A stretch of 64,000 nucleotides of DNA from Rhizobium binae (GCF_017357225.1 NZ_CP071604.1:1739001-1803000), one strand, 5' to 3'. Positions 16,531 through 26,221 are shown, counted from the stretch's first letter. Numbers and translations: made by a program. Notes: generated from the sequence alone by a model not told the origin.

Positions 16531-17550
16531 TTAGGCGATGGCGCGGATGTCGCCGTCCTGAAACAGCGCCGCCGACAGATCGGCTGCCTCGTCATGAATG
16601 GCTGCGCGCTCGATGTCAGGGGGATCGGTGAAAAGCTCGGCCGCAAAGGCAAAGCCCAATCCCGTGCCCTCCGGTACGAAGACATAATGCCCGAGGCCGC
16701 CGCCGAAGATCTTCAGCGCGCTGCGCGCCAGCCGTGCATGCAGCCATGCAGAACATTCTTCGGCCGGTGCCGCCCTGTCGGCATCGCCGACCAGGATAAG
16801 AGCGGGTGCCACGACGGTTTTCAGACTTTCATCGCTGAAACCGAAAATGGAGCGACCCGGCGCGCAGAGGAGCGCGGCCTTGATCCTGTCGTCTCGATAG
16901 GATCGCGACATGCGGGCCCATGACTGGCGAAACACATCGCTCTCACGCAGCAGCGAGGGGATATGATCGGCAAGGTCGGGAAATTCCATTGGGCCACGCG
17001 GACGACCCGGCTTCACCCTTGATGGTTCGAACTGCGAGAACTGGGCGACGGCGCCGAGAAGCAGCGTGACGCCATAGGCTCCGGCCGAAAATCCGGCCGC
17101 AAACGCACGGGCAGTATCGATCCGGCCGGCGAGATCGCCGAGCCAGTCGCGACTGCGGTCAAGCATCAGGCTTAGGTCCGGCGCCCGTTCCCAGAGACAG
17201 GCAAATCCTTCTGCTCGGTAGGGCTGGATGCCGGTATTGCCGTGATGGTTGGCGCCGAGCGCCACAAATCCGCGCTCGACCAGGCGCCGCGCCAGCCATT
17301 CCAGCCCCGCCGCGGATCCGCCGGTGCCGTGCGACAACAGGACGAGGGGATAAGGCCTGCTTGCCGGCCGAATCGGCGCGTCGCGGGCGATTGCTGCCTT
17401 GCGAAACCAGCTTCGTTCCTGAATAGGGCTTACTCGCGCGTCATCGGCGGCCGGATACCACAGCGACCAACTGACCGGCCTCGGGCCGGATGCGTCCCAG
17501 TCCGGTCTCTGGTCGTCGTAAAGAACGCCGTCGCGAAAGCCGAGTTTCAT
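16531..17550 (-). CDS. Alpha/beta hydrolase, dienelactone-hydrolase-like
   Basis: 339 residues without a signal peptide. LLSHGTGG (about 71-78) is a typical oxyanion-hole loop after the third strand; GFSAGAYG (153-160) is the nucleophile elbow with Ser155; LVGDADRAAP supplies a likely Asp (256) and GLGHYVF a likely His (288), so the triad looks intact. The YPAADDA and GNTG segments recall the predicted dienelactone hydrolase/acetylhydrolase group. Substrate cannot be predicted. Convergent with prfB; followed upstream by a small secreted protein gene. Confidence 0.8.
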   Translation of the reverse strand: MKLGFRDGVLYDDQRPDWDASGPRPVSWSLWYPAADDARVSPIQERSWFRKAAIARDAPIRPASRPYPLVLLSHGTGGSAAGLEWLARRLVERGFVALGANHHGNTGIQPYRAEGFACLWERAPDLSLMLDRSRDWLGDLAGRIDTARAFAAGFSAGAYGVTLLLGAVAQFSQFEPSRVKPGRPRGPMEFPDLADHIPSLLRESDVFRQSWARMSRSYRDDRIKAALLCAPGRSIFGFSDESLKTVVAPALILVGDADRAAPAEECSAWLHARLARSALKIFGGGLGHYVFVPEGTGLGFAFAAELFTDPPDIERAAIHDEAADLSAALFQDGDIRAIA

Positions 17551-17582
17551 CTTCTACGCCTGTGCAAACAGCGCTCGGCTGT

Positions 17583-18086
17583 TCAATTGGTCGCTTTCTC
17601 GATGGTGATGTCACCGAATTCGTCGATTAGCACTGTCCAGCCATCCGGCTCGGCCGCCGGGTCGATTTTCAGATAGATGGTGGCGAAAAGGCCGGGCTGC
17701 TTGCTGATGCCGCTCGAATTCTCCGGGCGTATATCGGTCACGTAGGGCTTCAGGTCGCTGATCTCCTGCAGCTCGACGGTCGAGGCGATCGCCGGGCCGG
17801 TCTCCGTCTGGGCAACCTGCTGAAGATAGACTTTCGAGGTCCGATCCGGCTGACGCACGGCAAAAAGCTTATAATAGCCATGGCGCTTTCCCTGAGGGAC
17901 GGAAACGCTCCCGGCAGCGGTGGGCGCCCGCTCGATATCAGGTGCGTTGCCGTCGTTCTCCCAGTAGCCGGTGCTGGTCGCGAAAATCACCGAAGCCGGC
18001 AGGATGGCGTCCTGAGCGGGAGCGGCGATGGCGGCCGAGCATCCGACGAGGAAAATCGTGGTCATAAATGTCAGGCGCATTGCCAT
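17583..18086 (-). CDS. Hypothetical exported protein, possible lipoprotein
   Basis: 167 residues that I do not recognise as a family. The N-terminus MAMRLTFMTTIFLVGCSAA is a signal peptide whose LVGC fits a lipobox, so lipid anchoring is plausible; an alternative Ala-X-Ala cleavage site follows. The rest (PQGKRHGYYKLFAVRQPDR, TSKVYLQQVAQTE, VLIDEFGDITIEK) looks beta-rich. It starts 4 bases after the nadK stop on the same strand, so the two are probably cotranscribed. Confidence 0.7.
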   Translation of the reverse strand: MAMRLTFMTTIFLVGCSAAIAAPAQDAILPASVIFATSTGYWENDGNAPDIERAPTAAGSVSVPQGKRHGYYKLFAVRQPDRTSKVYLQQVAQTETGPAIASTVELQEISDLKPYVTDIRPENSSGISKQPGLFATIYLKIDPAAEPDGWTVLIDEFGDITIEKATN

Positions 18087-18090
18087 CGTC

Positions 18091-18864
18091 TCAATCCTTG
18101 AACTGCTCGGCGAGAATACGGTCGGACCAGGAGCGGTCGGGATCGGAGAGGATGCGCGCCGTCATATGCTCCGACTGGGCGATGCGGACATGCAGCACCG
18201 ATTTGACCTCGGTATTGTCGGCCACCGCATTCACCGGCCGCTTCACCGGCTCGAGCACGTCGATATCCACGGTCACCTTGTTCGGAAGCAGAGCCCCCCT
18301 CCAGCGCCGCGGCCTGAAAGCGCTGACCGGCGTCATGGCGAGCAGCGGCGCCTCGAGCGGCAGGATCGGGCCATGGGCGGAAAGATTATAGGCCGTCGAT
18401 CCGGCTGGGGTGGCCACCATCAGCCCGTCGCAGATCAACTCCTCCAGTCGCACGTGCCCGTCGACCACGACTCTGAGATTGGCGGCCTGATAAGACTGGC
18501 GGAACAGATAGACCTCATTGATGGCAAGAGCCGTCGAATTGGTGCCGTCGGCATTGGCCGTCGTCATCTTCAGCGGCCGGAAGGCGTTTTCGACGGCGAC
18601 GCAGATGCGCTCCTGAAGCCGCTCAGTGCTGTAATCGTTCATCAGGAAGCCGACAGATCCGCGATTCATCCCGTAGACCAGCTTGCCGGAGTTCATGGTG
18701 CTGTGCAGCGTCTGCAGCATAAACCCGTCGCCGCCGAGCGCGACGATAACGTCCGCCTTGTCCTGCGGCACGTCGCCATAGATGCGAATCAGCTCTTCGC
18801 GCGCGGCGAGCGCCTCCATCGACGGCGAGGCGATAAACGAAAGCGTCTGAAATGAACGGCCCAT
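18091..18864 (-). CDS. nadK: NAD kinase
   Basis: Phosphorylates NAD to NADP. 257 residues, slightly short for the family and typical of rhizobial NadK. GGDG motif at 44-47 (VALGGDGFML) with the catalytic Asp, NE dyad in AINEVYLFR (116-117), the conserved DGLMVATPAGSTAYNLSAHG segment that binds NAD ribose, and PRRWRGALLP. All core motifs are intact. Probably the first gene of a two-gene unit with the downstream exported protein. Confidence 0.94.
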   Translation of the reverse strand: MGRSFQTLSFIASPSMEALAAREELIRIYGDVPQDKADVIVALGGDGFMLQTLHSTMNSGKLVYGMNRGSVGFLMNDYSTERLQERICVAVENAFRPLKMTTANADGTNSTALAINEVYLFRQSYQAANLRVVVDGHVRLEELICDGLMVATPAGSTAYNLSAHGPILPLEAPLLAMTPVSAFRPRRWRGALLPNKVTVDIDVLEPVKRPVNAVADNTEVKSVLHVRIAQSEHMTARILSDPDRSWSDRILAEQFKD

Positions 18865-19020
18865 GCAATGCCCTTTGTGAAGCTGCTCTAGCTAAAGGAT
18901 AAAAGGCCGTTGCGACAAGGCCGTTTTGTACGGCCCGGCGTTTTGGCGCCAAGCCGGACTGTCCGCAGGGATCGGATTTTCCTTTACAGGATCGCAGAAT
19001 CTGTTAGTTGGGCAGCTATT

Positions 19021-19096
<76 letters not shown>

Positions 19097-19207
19097 TCCC
19101 TATTCTCCGCTATGCTGTCGCTCGATGAACCCTGCCTGAAGGGCCGCTTCAGCGGCAGTTCAGCCGCTCTGGGACATTGTCTCCTCATCATCAATGAGGA
19201 CGCAGCC

Positions 19208-19537
19208 ATGAAGCTCGCACACATTATTCTCACCGCAATAATTGCCGCCGGTGCGGCTTTCGCCGCCGTCGCACCTGCATCCGCCATGCCGGCCGACCGG
19301 CCGGCGATGACGGCACAGGGAGATATGGTCCAAATTCGCGACGGCTGGCGAGATAATCGTTGGCTTGATGACGGCGACTGGCATGCCGATCGTGGCTGGC
19401 GCGATGGGCGCGATTGGGGCCGCGCCGACTGGCGCGATGATGACCGCCGCTGGCGGCGGTGGCGTGCCGAGCGGTGGCAGGAACGCCGCGAGTGGCGCCG
19501 CGATCGCGATATTCCCTTCTGGCTTTATCGCGGCTGA
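19208..19537 (+). CDS. Small secreted Trp/Arg/Asp-rich protein
   Basis: 109 residues from ATG 19208 (MKLAHIILTAIIAAGAAFAA..., signal peptide, likely cut after ASA near residue 26). The mature part is unusual: irregular repeats of the DW, WRD and GWRDGRDW type, dominated by Trp, Arg and Asp, ending IPFWLYRG. No family I can name with certainty; short Trp/Arg-rich periplasmic proteins of this style recur in rhizobia. The longer in-frame extension to 19112 overlaps no other gene but lacks a signal peptide and is rejected. Confidence 0.7.
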   Translation: MKLAHIILTAIIAAGAAFAAVAPASAMPADRPAMTAQGDMVQIRDGWRDNRWLDDGDWHADRGWRDGRDWGRADWRDDDRRWRRWRAERWQERREWRRDRDIPFWLYRG

Positions 19538-19567
19538 GCGCGATCGCGCATCGCGCCGGCGGTCAAC

Positions 19568-19705
19568 TCAATGAGCGGGCGGTTCCTTGACGCTTGCCTC
19601 GATCTTGTCGCCGTTGCCGGTCTGGCCTGCGCCGGACGGCGACAGGACTGCGATGCTGAGGACGGAGGCGACCATGAAGGCGACGACGGCGATCATTATG
19701 CGCAT
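19568..19705 (-). CDS. Possible small membrane protein, 45 residues
   Basis: Starts MRIMIAVVAFMVASVLSIAV and runs as one hydrophobic segment, then a polar tail (GQTGNGDKIEASVKEPPAH). GAGG lies about 10 bases before the ATG on the coding strand. It follows another tiny membrane-protein gene (19768-19923) by 62 bases with the same layout, one N-terminal transmembrane helix and a proline-containing tail, which supports both being real. Function unknown. Confidence 0.5.
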   Translation of the reverse strand: MRIMIAVVAFMVASVLSIAVLSPSGAGQTGNGDKIEASVKEPPAH

Positions 19706-19767
19706 GAGCGTTCAATCCTCGTTCGGTTGGGGATTAACGCGCAATCGCCGTCCGCGTTCCTCTCGGC

Positions 19768-19923
19768 CTATTGCGGCCCCGGCGTCGCGGGGCCTGGCGC
19801 GGTCGGCGACAGAGGGTCAGGCTGGTGGACGGGATGCGAGGTATCCACCCAGATGATGCTGAGGATGATTCCCACAAAGGCCGCGATGAACAGCACACCG
19901 AAAATAAGCGGTCGAATGGCCAT
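19768..19923 (-). CDS. Possible small membrane protein, 51 residues
   Basis: Begins MAIRPLIFGVLFIAAFVGII, a single predicted transmembrane helix extending to about residue 25, followed by the Pro-rich tail SPTAPGPATPGPQ. AAGGAG lies about 10 bases before the ATG. It is upstream of, and arranged like, the 45-residue gene at 19568-19705. No family recognised. Confidence 0.55.
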   Translation of the reverse strand: MAIRPLIFGVLFIAAFVGIILSIIWVDTSHPVHQPDPLSPTAPGPATPGPQ

Positions 19924-20087
19924 GATGGGATCGCTCCTTCTTGCTTGTGACCGGCCACGACGATCGATCGCCGCCCGATCATAGTGCTCCAGAAGGTCAT
20001 TCTAAGGCAAAAGTGGATTTCTGCTATTCTAATGCATGTCGCCCGGAACTGTGCAGCAGTTCCGAGATATCGACATAAGACATAGAG

Positions 20088-20789
20088 CTAATGCGGGTCG
20101 CGGCGTATGAGTGAAAGCGGCTTGCCGCCTTCTTCCCGGGACTTGTCGAAATTGCCGTCGGCGCGCATCCGGAAGCCAACTGACGACCCGTCATGACTCA
20201 TCAGCGTCAGACCGAAACCGTCGATACGCCAGATGGCGAGTTTCAGTCGGGCGACATTGGCGGTGCAGTCTCCGGAGGGTGACAACGGCGCATTGCCGTC
20301 CGCATTCGCAGTTCCTTCGAATGTCATGCTGCAAAGCTTTTCGCCCTCCGGTCTTTGCATCACCCATGTCCCGGCAAGGCTGCTGAAAGTCGGCAGGCGA
20401 TCGATTCCGTCGGGAGCCGAGACCAGCAGGAGCGGCGTTTTGTCTTCGGTCTTCATCGGCGAGCCCTCATTCTCGACGAAACGGGCGATGACCCTGCGCG
20501 TTGGATCCATCATGATGAGGCCGCCATTGCCGTCGAAATTCCAGGAAGCGGCTTCGGCAAGCGCCGGCAGCGGCTTGGAACAGCTATCTTGGCCCGAGAG
20601 CGAATAACCGCCGATCGCCAGATCGGTTTCGAGCGTCAGCCGGCATCCGGCGCGTCCGTCTTCGGGCGCGACCAGAAAGGTTCCCGCTTGCGCCGTGAGA
20701 ATATCGGGATCGATGTCCTGCGCGCCGGCCGGACCGCAGGCCAGCAGCGCGGCTGCCGGAATTGTGAGCCGAAGCATGAAACGAATCAT
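20088..20789 (-). CDS. AprI/Inh-like protease inhibitor domain protein, secreted
   Basis: 233 residues with a signal peptide (MIRFMLRLTIPAAALLACGPAGA). The mature protein shows two successive similar segments (about 28-110 and 125-225), each with a C...C pair, a W-x-F/I-D-G turn and a final R/hydrophobic strand: GCRLTLETDL...CSKPLPALAEAASWNFDGNG and CSMTFEGTA...CTANVARLKLAIWRIDGFG. This pattern matches the eight-stranded barrel Inh family that inhibits serralysin-type metalloproteases. No metalloprotease gene lies in the window, so target and function are inferred only. Confidence 0.7.
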   Translation of the reverse strand: MIRFMLRLTIPAAALLACGPAGAQDIDPDILTAQAGTFLVAPEDGRAGCRLTLETDLAIGGYSLSGQDSCSKPLPALAEAASWNFDGNGGLIMMDPTRRVIARFVENEGSPMKTEDKTPLLLVSAPDGIDRLPTFSSLAGTWVMQRPEGEKLCSMTFEGTANADGNAPLSPSGDCTANVARLKLAIWRIDGFGLTLMSHDGSSVGFRMRADGNFDKSREEGGKPLSLIRRDPH

Positions 20790-20842
20790 GGCAATCCCCC
20801 TTTGCCGCGGCCCGTAAGCCGGCCTATGTCTTTAAGTCCAGC

Positions 20843-21733
20843 CTATGCCTTTAAGTAAAGCCGCGCCGCATAAAGCGCGATCGCCGCCGCGTTCGAAACG
20901 TTCAGCGATTTGATCGCGCCCGGCATGTCGAGGCGGGCAAGCGCGGTCACGGTCTCGCGTGTTTTCTGCCGGAGTCCCTTGCCCTCCGAGCCGAGCACCA
21001 GTGCCACCTTGTCGCCCGAAAACGTGCCTTCGAGCGGCGCCGGCCCTTCCGAATCGAGGCCGATGGTGGCGAAGCCGAGCTTGTGCAATTCGCCGAGCGC
21101 ATCGGCGAGATTGGTGAGCTGTATATAAGGGATCAGTTCCAGAGCGCCGGAGGCGGATTTGGCCAGCACGCCGGATTCGGTTGGGCTATGTCTCTGGGTG
21201 GTAATCACCGCCCCGGCATTGAAGGCGACCGCCGAGCGCATGATCGCGCCGACATTGTGTGGATCGGTGACCTGGTCGAGCACCAGCAGGAGAGGGCTGT
21301 CCTTCAGCGCTTCGAGCCGGCGCATCGGCAGCGGTCGCGTCTCCAGCATGACCCCCTGATGGATCGCCTCGGGGCCGAGCACCTTGTCGATCTCGTGCGG
21401 CGAGACGATCTCGAAGGGAATGCTGAGCGTCTCGACGTCGATTTCAAGCCGCGCGAGCGCGTTCTGCGTCACGGAGAGTTTGATCTTCTTGCGCTCGGGA
21501 TTGTCGAGCGCTGCGCGCACCGTATGCAGGCCATAGAGATAGACCTGGTCGGGCGCCAGCGCCGGCGGCTTCCAATCCTCGGCCCCACGCTTGCGCTTCT
21601 GCGGCTGAGGTGTCGGGATCTCGCCGCGTTCGCGCTTGGCGTCACGGTGCGCACGCCTGAGATTGGCGTAATGCGTATCCTTTGCGGATGGGTCTGCTGC
21701 GGATTTGCCGCCGGATTTCTTGTCTTTGCTCAT
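20843..21733 (-). CDS. rlmB: TrmH-family 23S rRNA 2'-O-methyltransferase (RlmB type)
   Basis: SPOUT enzyme expected to methylate G2251 of 23S rRNA. 296 residues: a basic N-terminal extension (~1-55), a substrate-binding domain (VYLYGLHTVRAALDNPERK), then the trefoil-knot domain with DQVTDPHNVGAIMRSA, VLGSEGKGLRQKTRE and SLNVSNAAAIALY, the three SPOUT/TrmH motifs. Divergent from the tRNA-Tyr/tRNA-Gly/tuf group. TrmH paralogues share these motifs, so target specificity is by similarity only. Confidence 0.9.
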   Translation of the reverse strand: MSKDKKSGGKSAADPSAKDTHYANLRRAHRDAKRERGEIPTPQPQKRKRGAEDWKPPALAPDQVYLYGLHTVRAALDNPERKKIKLSVTQNALARLEIDVETLSIPFEIVSPHEIDKVLGPEAIHQGVMLETRPLPMRRLEALKDSPLLLVLDQVTDPHNVGAIMRSAVAFNAGAVITTQRHSPTESGVLAKSASGALELIPYIQLTNLADALGELHKLGFATIGLDSEGPAPLEGTFSGDKVALVLGSEGKGLRQKTRETVTALARLDMPGAIKSLNVSNAAAIALYAARLYLKA

Positions 21734-21836
21734 GCGGCTTTATATCTATGGCGTTGGCCGCCGCATAGGCTTTCTTTCATATGCCGGCTTTCGGCGGCGA
21801 ATGAAATTTTTTCGTGTTTTTTCCGTTGTCATCGTG

Positions 21837-21866
21837 TTGACAGACGGAAATGCTCCGGTCATATAC
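21837..21866 (+). promoter_or_regulatory. Probable sigma-70 promoter for tRNA-Tyr/tRNA-Gly
   Basis: TTGACA (21837-21842), 18-base spacer, ATATAC (21861-21866), located 70 bases upstream of tRNA-Tyr. Near-consensus -35 for rhizobial housekeeping promoters. Whether transcription continues into tuf is not visible. Confidence 0.6.
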
Positions 21867-21935
21867 GCGGCGCAGACGACGGGCGGCAACGCTTCGAAGT
21901 CTGACGAACTTGGTCTAACGATCCGGACGAAAACT

Positions 21936-22020
21936 GGAGAGATGCCCGAGTGGTTAAAGGGGACGGACTGTAAATCCGTTGGCTCAGCCTACGTTGGTTC
22001 AAATCCAACTCTCTCCACCA
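21936..22020 (+). tRNA. tRNA-Tyr (anticodon GTA)
   Basis: 85 bases with encoded CCA. Acceptor GGAGAGA/TCTCTCC; anticodon arm around CTGTAAA with GTA; long class II variable arm; T-arm GTTCAAATC. Followed 24 bases later by tRNA-Gly, as is common upstream of tuf. Confidence 0.95.
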
Positions 22021-22044
22021 TTCGTCATTGGATCGGACCATCCC

Positions 22045-22118
22045 GCGGGTATAGCTCAATGGTAGAGCAGCAGCCTTCCAAGCTGAATACGCGGGTTCGA
22101 TTCCCGCTACCCGCTCCA
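22045..22118 (+). tRNA. tRNA-Gly (anticodon TCC)
   Basis: 74 bases with encoded CCA. Acceptor GCGGGTA/TACCCGC; D-arm AGCTCAATGGTAGAGC; anticodon loop CTTCCAA with TCC; T-arm GTTCGATTC. Lies between tRNA-Tyr and the first tuf gene. Confidence 0.95.
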
Positions 22119-22458
22119 GTCTCCCGTACAGTCAGCTGATACCATCGCGGCCACGATCGTTGCGAACCATGTTTGAGGCTCGGCTGGAAGCCCGCCGCTT
22201 ATTGCCGTTGACGAGGGTGTCGATACCGCCGACTGCGCCTCATCCTCGATGAATCCGTCCGATTTTTCTCTTGGATTCTAGTGATTTTTGGAAGGGCTAC
22301 GGCGAATCGCCTTGCTGGCGGCGAATTGTCTCCCATATGCGCTGTCACGCCAAGAATGGCGTCTGCAATTAAGTCTTGCGCAATTTCGCTGAAAGCCTTA
22401 AACGGCGGCACTAAACCGGTTCGCCGGGGCCACCATTTCGTTCACAGGAAGCATTCAA
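22119..22458 (+). promoter_or_regulatory. tRNA-Gly to tuf spacer/leader
   Basis: 340 bases without a gene. Contains a 6-bp hairpin ACGCCA/TGGCGT (22347-22362, loop AGAA) and a run of AT-richer sequence around 22255-22285 that could hold a tuf promoter, though no clear -35/-10 pair stands out. The second tuf copy has an entirely different upstream sequence. Confidence 0.4.
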
Positions 22459-23634
<1,176 letters not shown>

Positions 23635-23658
23635 TCCTGGGATTACCTGCAATTCAGG

Positions 23659-23689
23659 AAAAACCCCGCTGGCGACAGCGGGGTTTTTT
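23659..23689 (+). terminator. Intrinsic terminator after tuf copy 1
   Basis: CCCCGCT/AGCGGGG (23664-23670 with 23677-23683), extended by A5/T5 to 12 bp, 6-base loop, six-T tail. 25 bases past the tuf stop. Confidence 0.92.
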
Positions 23690-23839
23690 CGTTTTGATGC
23701 CTGATCGACCGATTAACAGGTGTTGTAAAAATATCGTTAAACCGGCCCGTCACAGTATTTTGTTCATCTCACGTTCAGAAACCGGTTTGTGATTGGCTCA
23801 TTTTAGTTCAGACTCCTCCTTGTAGAGAGGAGAGTTCGC

Positions 23840-23974
23840 ATGATTCCAAAGGCCACATTTGTTGCGACGATATTCGCAATGTATGTTTTCACGATGTTTT
23901 TCATCGCTGCGATCCCGCAAGAAGTTGTTCAATCGGCCGGCGTGCAGGTCGACGAGGTCAGCGTCGTCAAGTGA
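23840..23974 (+). CDS. Small membrane protein, 44 residues
   Basis: ATG preceded by AGAGGAGAG at good spacing. MIPKATFVATIFAMYVFTMF starts a single hydrophobic helix (about 6-25), followed by IPQEVVQSAG and an acidic/Val-rich tail ending VSVVK. It is too short for many gene finders but has a good ribosome-binding site and balanced composition. Sits alone between the tuf terminator and an epimerase gene. Function unknown. Confidence 0.55.
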   Translation: MIPKATFVATIFAMYVFTMFFIAAIPQEVVQSAGVQVDEVSVVK

Positions 23975-24141
23975 CGGCCCTGCAAATCATCGCCAGATTC
24001 GGCGGCGATTGGAAAGGAATGATCAGGCGCCTGACGCAGGCGGCCTGATGCGGCGGGGGTAAACTCTCGCACGACGCTCGCTTGCTCTTCGCGCGGAAGC
24101 GTCTAACTATGCCTCCGATCTCATGACGCGGAGGATATTCC

Positions 24142-25035
24142 ATGAAAAAGCGGATCCTGTTCACAGGTGGTTCGGGCAAGGCGGGGCGTCATGCCGTGCC
24201 ATGGCTTGTCAAATCAGGTTACGAAGTGCACAACCTCGATCTCGTGCCCTTGGACAGCCCCGGCGTCACCAATCTCATCGCCGATATCACCGATAGCGGC
24301 CAGGTCTTCAACGCCTTGTCGATGCATCGCGATTTGCCTGATCTCGATGCAGGCAGGGGCGTTCAGCCATTCGATGCGGTTGTGCATTTCGCTGCCATCC
24401 CCCGCATCTTGATCAAGCCCGACAACGAGACCTTTCGCATCAACACGATGGGCACCTACAATGTCATCGAGGCGGCGGTGAAGCTCGGCATCCGCAAGAT
24501 CATCGTCGCTTCGAGCGAGACGACCTACGGTGTCTGTTTCGCCGAAGGCCATCGCGACTTCCACCAGTTCCCGCTGGAAGAGGATTACGACGTCAATCCG
24601 ATGGATTCCTACGGCCTTTCCAAGGTAGTCAACGAAAAGACCGCGCGCGCCTTTGCCGAGCGTTCGGGCTTCGACATCTATGCGCTGCGCATCGGCAACG
24701 TCATTGAGCCGCACGAATATGAGAGGTTCCCGACTTATTTCGCCAATCCCGAGATGCGCAAGCGAATCGCCTGGAGTTATATCGACGCCCGCGACCTCGG
24801 CCAGATCTGCCATCTCTGCATCGAGAAGGACGGTCTCGGCTATCAGGTCTTCAATGCCGCCAACGATACGGTTTCGGCCAATACGCCGTCGAGGGAGCTG
24901 GCGAAGCAATTCTTCCCGAACGTACCCTTCACCCGCGAAATCGGCGAGTTTGAGGGGCTGCTTTCCAACCGCAAGATTCGCGAAGTGCTGGGCTTCAAGG
25001 AGGAGCACGACTGGCGGAAATATGTGAAGGTCTGA
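24142..25035 (+). CDS. NAD-dependent epimerase/dehydratase (extended SDR)
   Basis: 297 residues. Rossmann dinucleotide motif FTGGSGKAGRH (8-17), Asp-rich end of strand 2 (NLDLVPLD) suggesting NAD preference, FAAIPRI (the NNAA-equivalent), catalytic Ser region ASSETTYG and the Tyr157-Lys161 YxxxK pair in DSYGLSKVVNEK. All active-site elements are intact. Likely a sugar-nucleotide or uronate-type SDR, but the substrate is not predictable. It interrupts the otherwise translation-related run between tuf and tRNA-Trp, and there is no partner gene. Confidence 0.85.
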   Translation: MKKRILFTGGSGKAGRHAVPWLVKSGYEVHNLDLVPLDSPGVTNLIADITDSGQVFNALSMHRDLPDLDAGRGVQPFDAVVHFAAIPRILIKPDNETFRINTMGTYNVIEAAVKLGIRKIIVASSETTYGVCFAEGHRDFHQFPLEEDYDVNPMDSYGLSKVVNEKTARAFAERSGFDIYALRIGNVIEPHEYERFPTYFANPEMRKRIAWSYIDARDLGQICHLCIEKDGLGYQVFNAANDTVSANTPSRELAKQFFPNVPFTREIGEFEGLLSNRKIREVLGFKEEHDWRKYVKV

Positions 25036-25203
25036 ACGCTCGCAGGCTGCACGATGGAAAGGCCGGTTGCTCGCAAATGAGCAGAACGACTTTGAAAATC
25101 GAAAATCGTGCTTGCCAATCCGCCGCTGCCGTCTTAAAGGGAGCGCCATGCATTTCGGCAGCGATTTGCGGGCCTTGGCCCGAGCGCTGAAGGAGAGGCA
25201 TGA

Positions 25204-25279
<76 letters not shown>

Positions 25280-25372
25280 TCTTTCTCAAAACGGACAGCG
25301 CGGCCATGCTCGCGGCATTCCGGCCGGGGATTGATCGGTGGCAACTTATTTCGTTAAACTTCGGTTTCCCTC

Positions 25373-25401
25373 TTGTGTATTCGGAAATCGGTGTTTATTT
25401 A
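25373..25401 (+). promoter_or_regulatory. Possible secE promoter
   Basis: TTGTGT (25373-25378), 17-base spacer, TATTTA (25396-25401), 72 bases before the secE ATG in an AT-richer stretch. Fair match only. Confidence 0.4.
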
Positions 25402-25472
25402 GGGTTCAACAGACACGCGGTGCGTGGGGCTGATAGTTTCAGCTTTACGCGCCGTAATTGCGTGGGCAGTCG

Positions 25473-25673
25473 ATGGCATCCAAATCCAATCCATTCGCGT
25501 TTCTGCAGCAGGTTCGCTCCGAGACGTCCAAGGTCACATGGCCGTCGCGCCGCGAGACGATGATCTCGACGGTCATGGTGCTGGTGATGGTGGTTTTCGC
25601 CGCGCTGTTTTTCTTCGCCGCTGACCAGCTGATCGGCTGGGTTCTGAGCTTCGTGCTCAATACCGGCAACTGA
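25473..25673 (+). CDS. secE: Preprotein translocase subunit SecE
   Basis: 66-residue single-span subunit clamping SecY in the translocon. Start MASKSNPFAFLQQ chosen over an upstream in-frame codon at 25458 because homologues begin here. Amphipathic helix QVRSETSKVTWPSRRET carries the conserved TWPSR motif, then one transmembrane helix (TMISTVMVLVMVVFAALFFF). Short form typical outside enterobacteria. 17 bases before nusG. Confidence 0.95.
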   Translation: MASKSNPFAFLQQVRSETSKVTWPSRRETMISTVMVLVMVVFAALFFFAADQLIGWVLSFVLNTGN

Positions 25674-25690
25674 TACGGGTGGAGATGAAA

Positions 25691-26221
25691 ATGGCGGCAC
25701 GTTGGTACATCGTCCACGCGTATTCCAATTTTGAAAAGAAGGTGGCTGAGGACATCGAGAACAAAGCTCGCCAGAAGGGGCTTGAGCACCTGTTCGAAAA
25801 GATCCTCGTGCCGACCGAAAAGGTGGTAGAAGTGCGTCGCGGCCGCAAGGTCGACAGCGAGCGCAAGTTCTTCCCGGGTTATGTGCTTGTCCGCGCCAAT
25901 CTGACGGATGAAGCCTACCACCTGATCAAGAATACGCCGAAGGTCACCGGCTTCCTCGGCTCCGACAATAAGCCCGTTCCGATTCCTGATTATGAAGCCG
26001 AGCGCATTCTCGGTCAGGTCCAGGAAGGCGTCGAGCGGCCGAAGGCGTCGATCACCTTCGAGATCGGCGAACAGGTCCGCGTTTCCGACGGCCCGTTCGC
26101 TTCGTTCAATGGCACGGTTCAGGATGTGGACGAAGAGCGTTCGCGCCTGAAGGTTGAAGTGTCGATCTTCGGTCGCGCAACGCCGGTCGAACTGGAATAC
26201 GCTCAGGTCGAGAAGGTCTGA
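25691..26221 (+). CDS. nusG: Transcription termination/antitermination factor NusG
   Basis: 176 residues from MAARWYIVHAYSN. This ATG is chosen because GGTGGAG is six bases upstream; ATG 25685 and GTG 25679 are in frame but too close to it. NGN domain (1-~120) contacts RNA polymerase clamp; KOW domain at the end (QVRVSDGPFASFNGTV). Couples RNA polymerase to Rho and to ribosomal S10. First gene pair secE-nusG of the L11-L1 unit. Confidence 0.96.
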   Translation: MAARWYIVHAYSNFEKKVAEDIENKARQKGLEHLFEKILVPTEKVVEVRRGRKVDSERKFFPGYVLVRANLTDEAYHLIKNTPKVTGFLGSDNKPVPIPDYEAERILGQVQEGVERPKASITFEIGEQVRVSDGPFASFNGTVQDVDEERSRLKVEVSIFGRATPVELEYAQVEKV

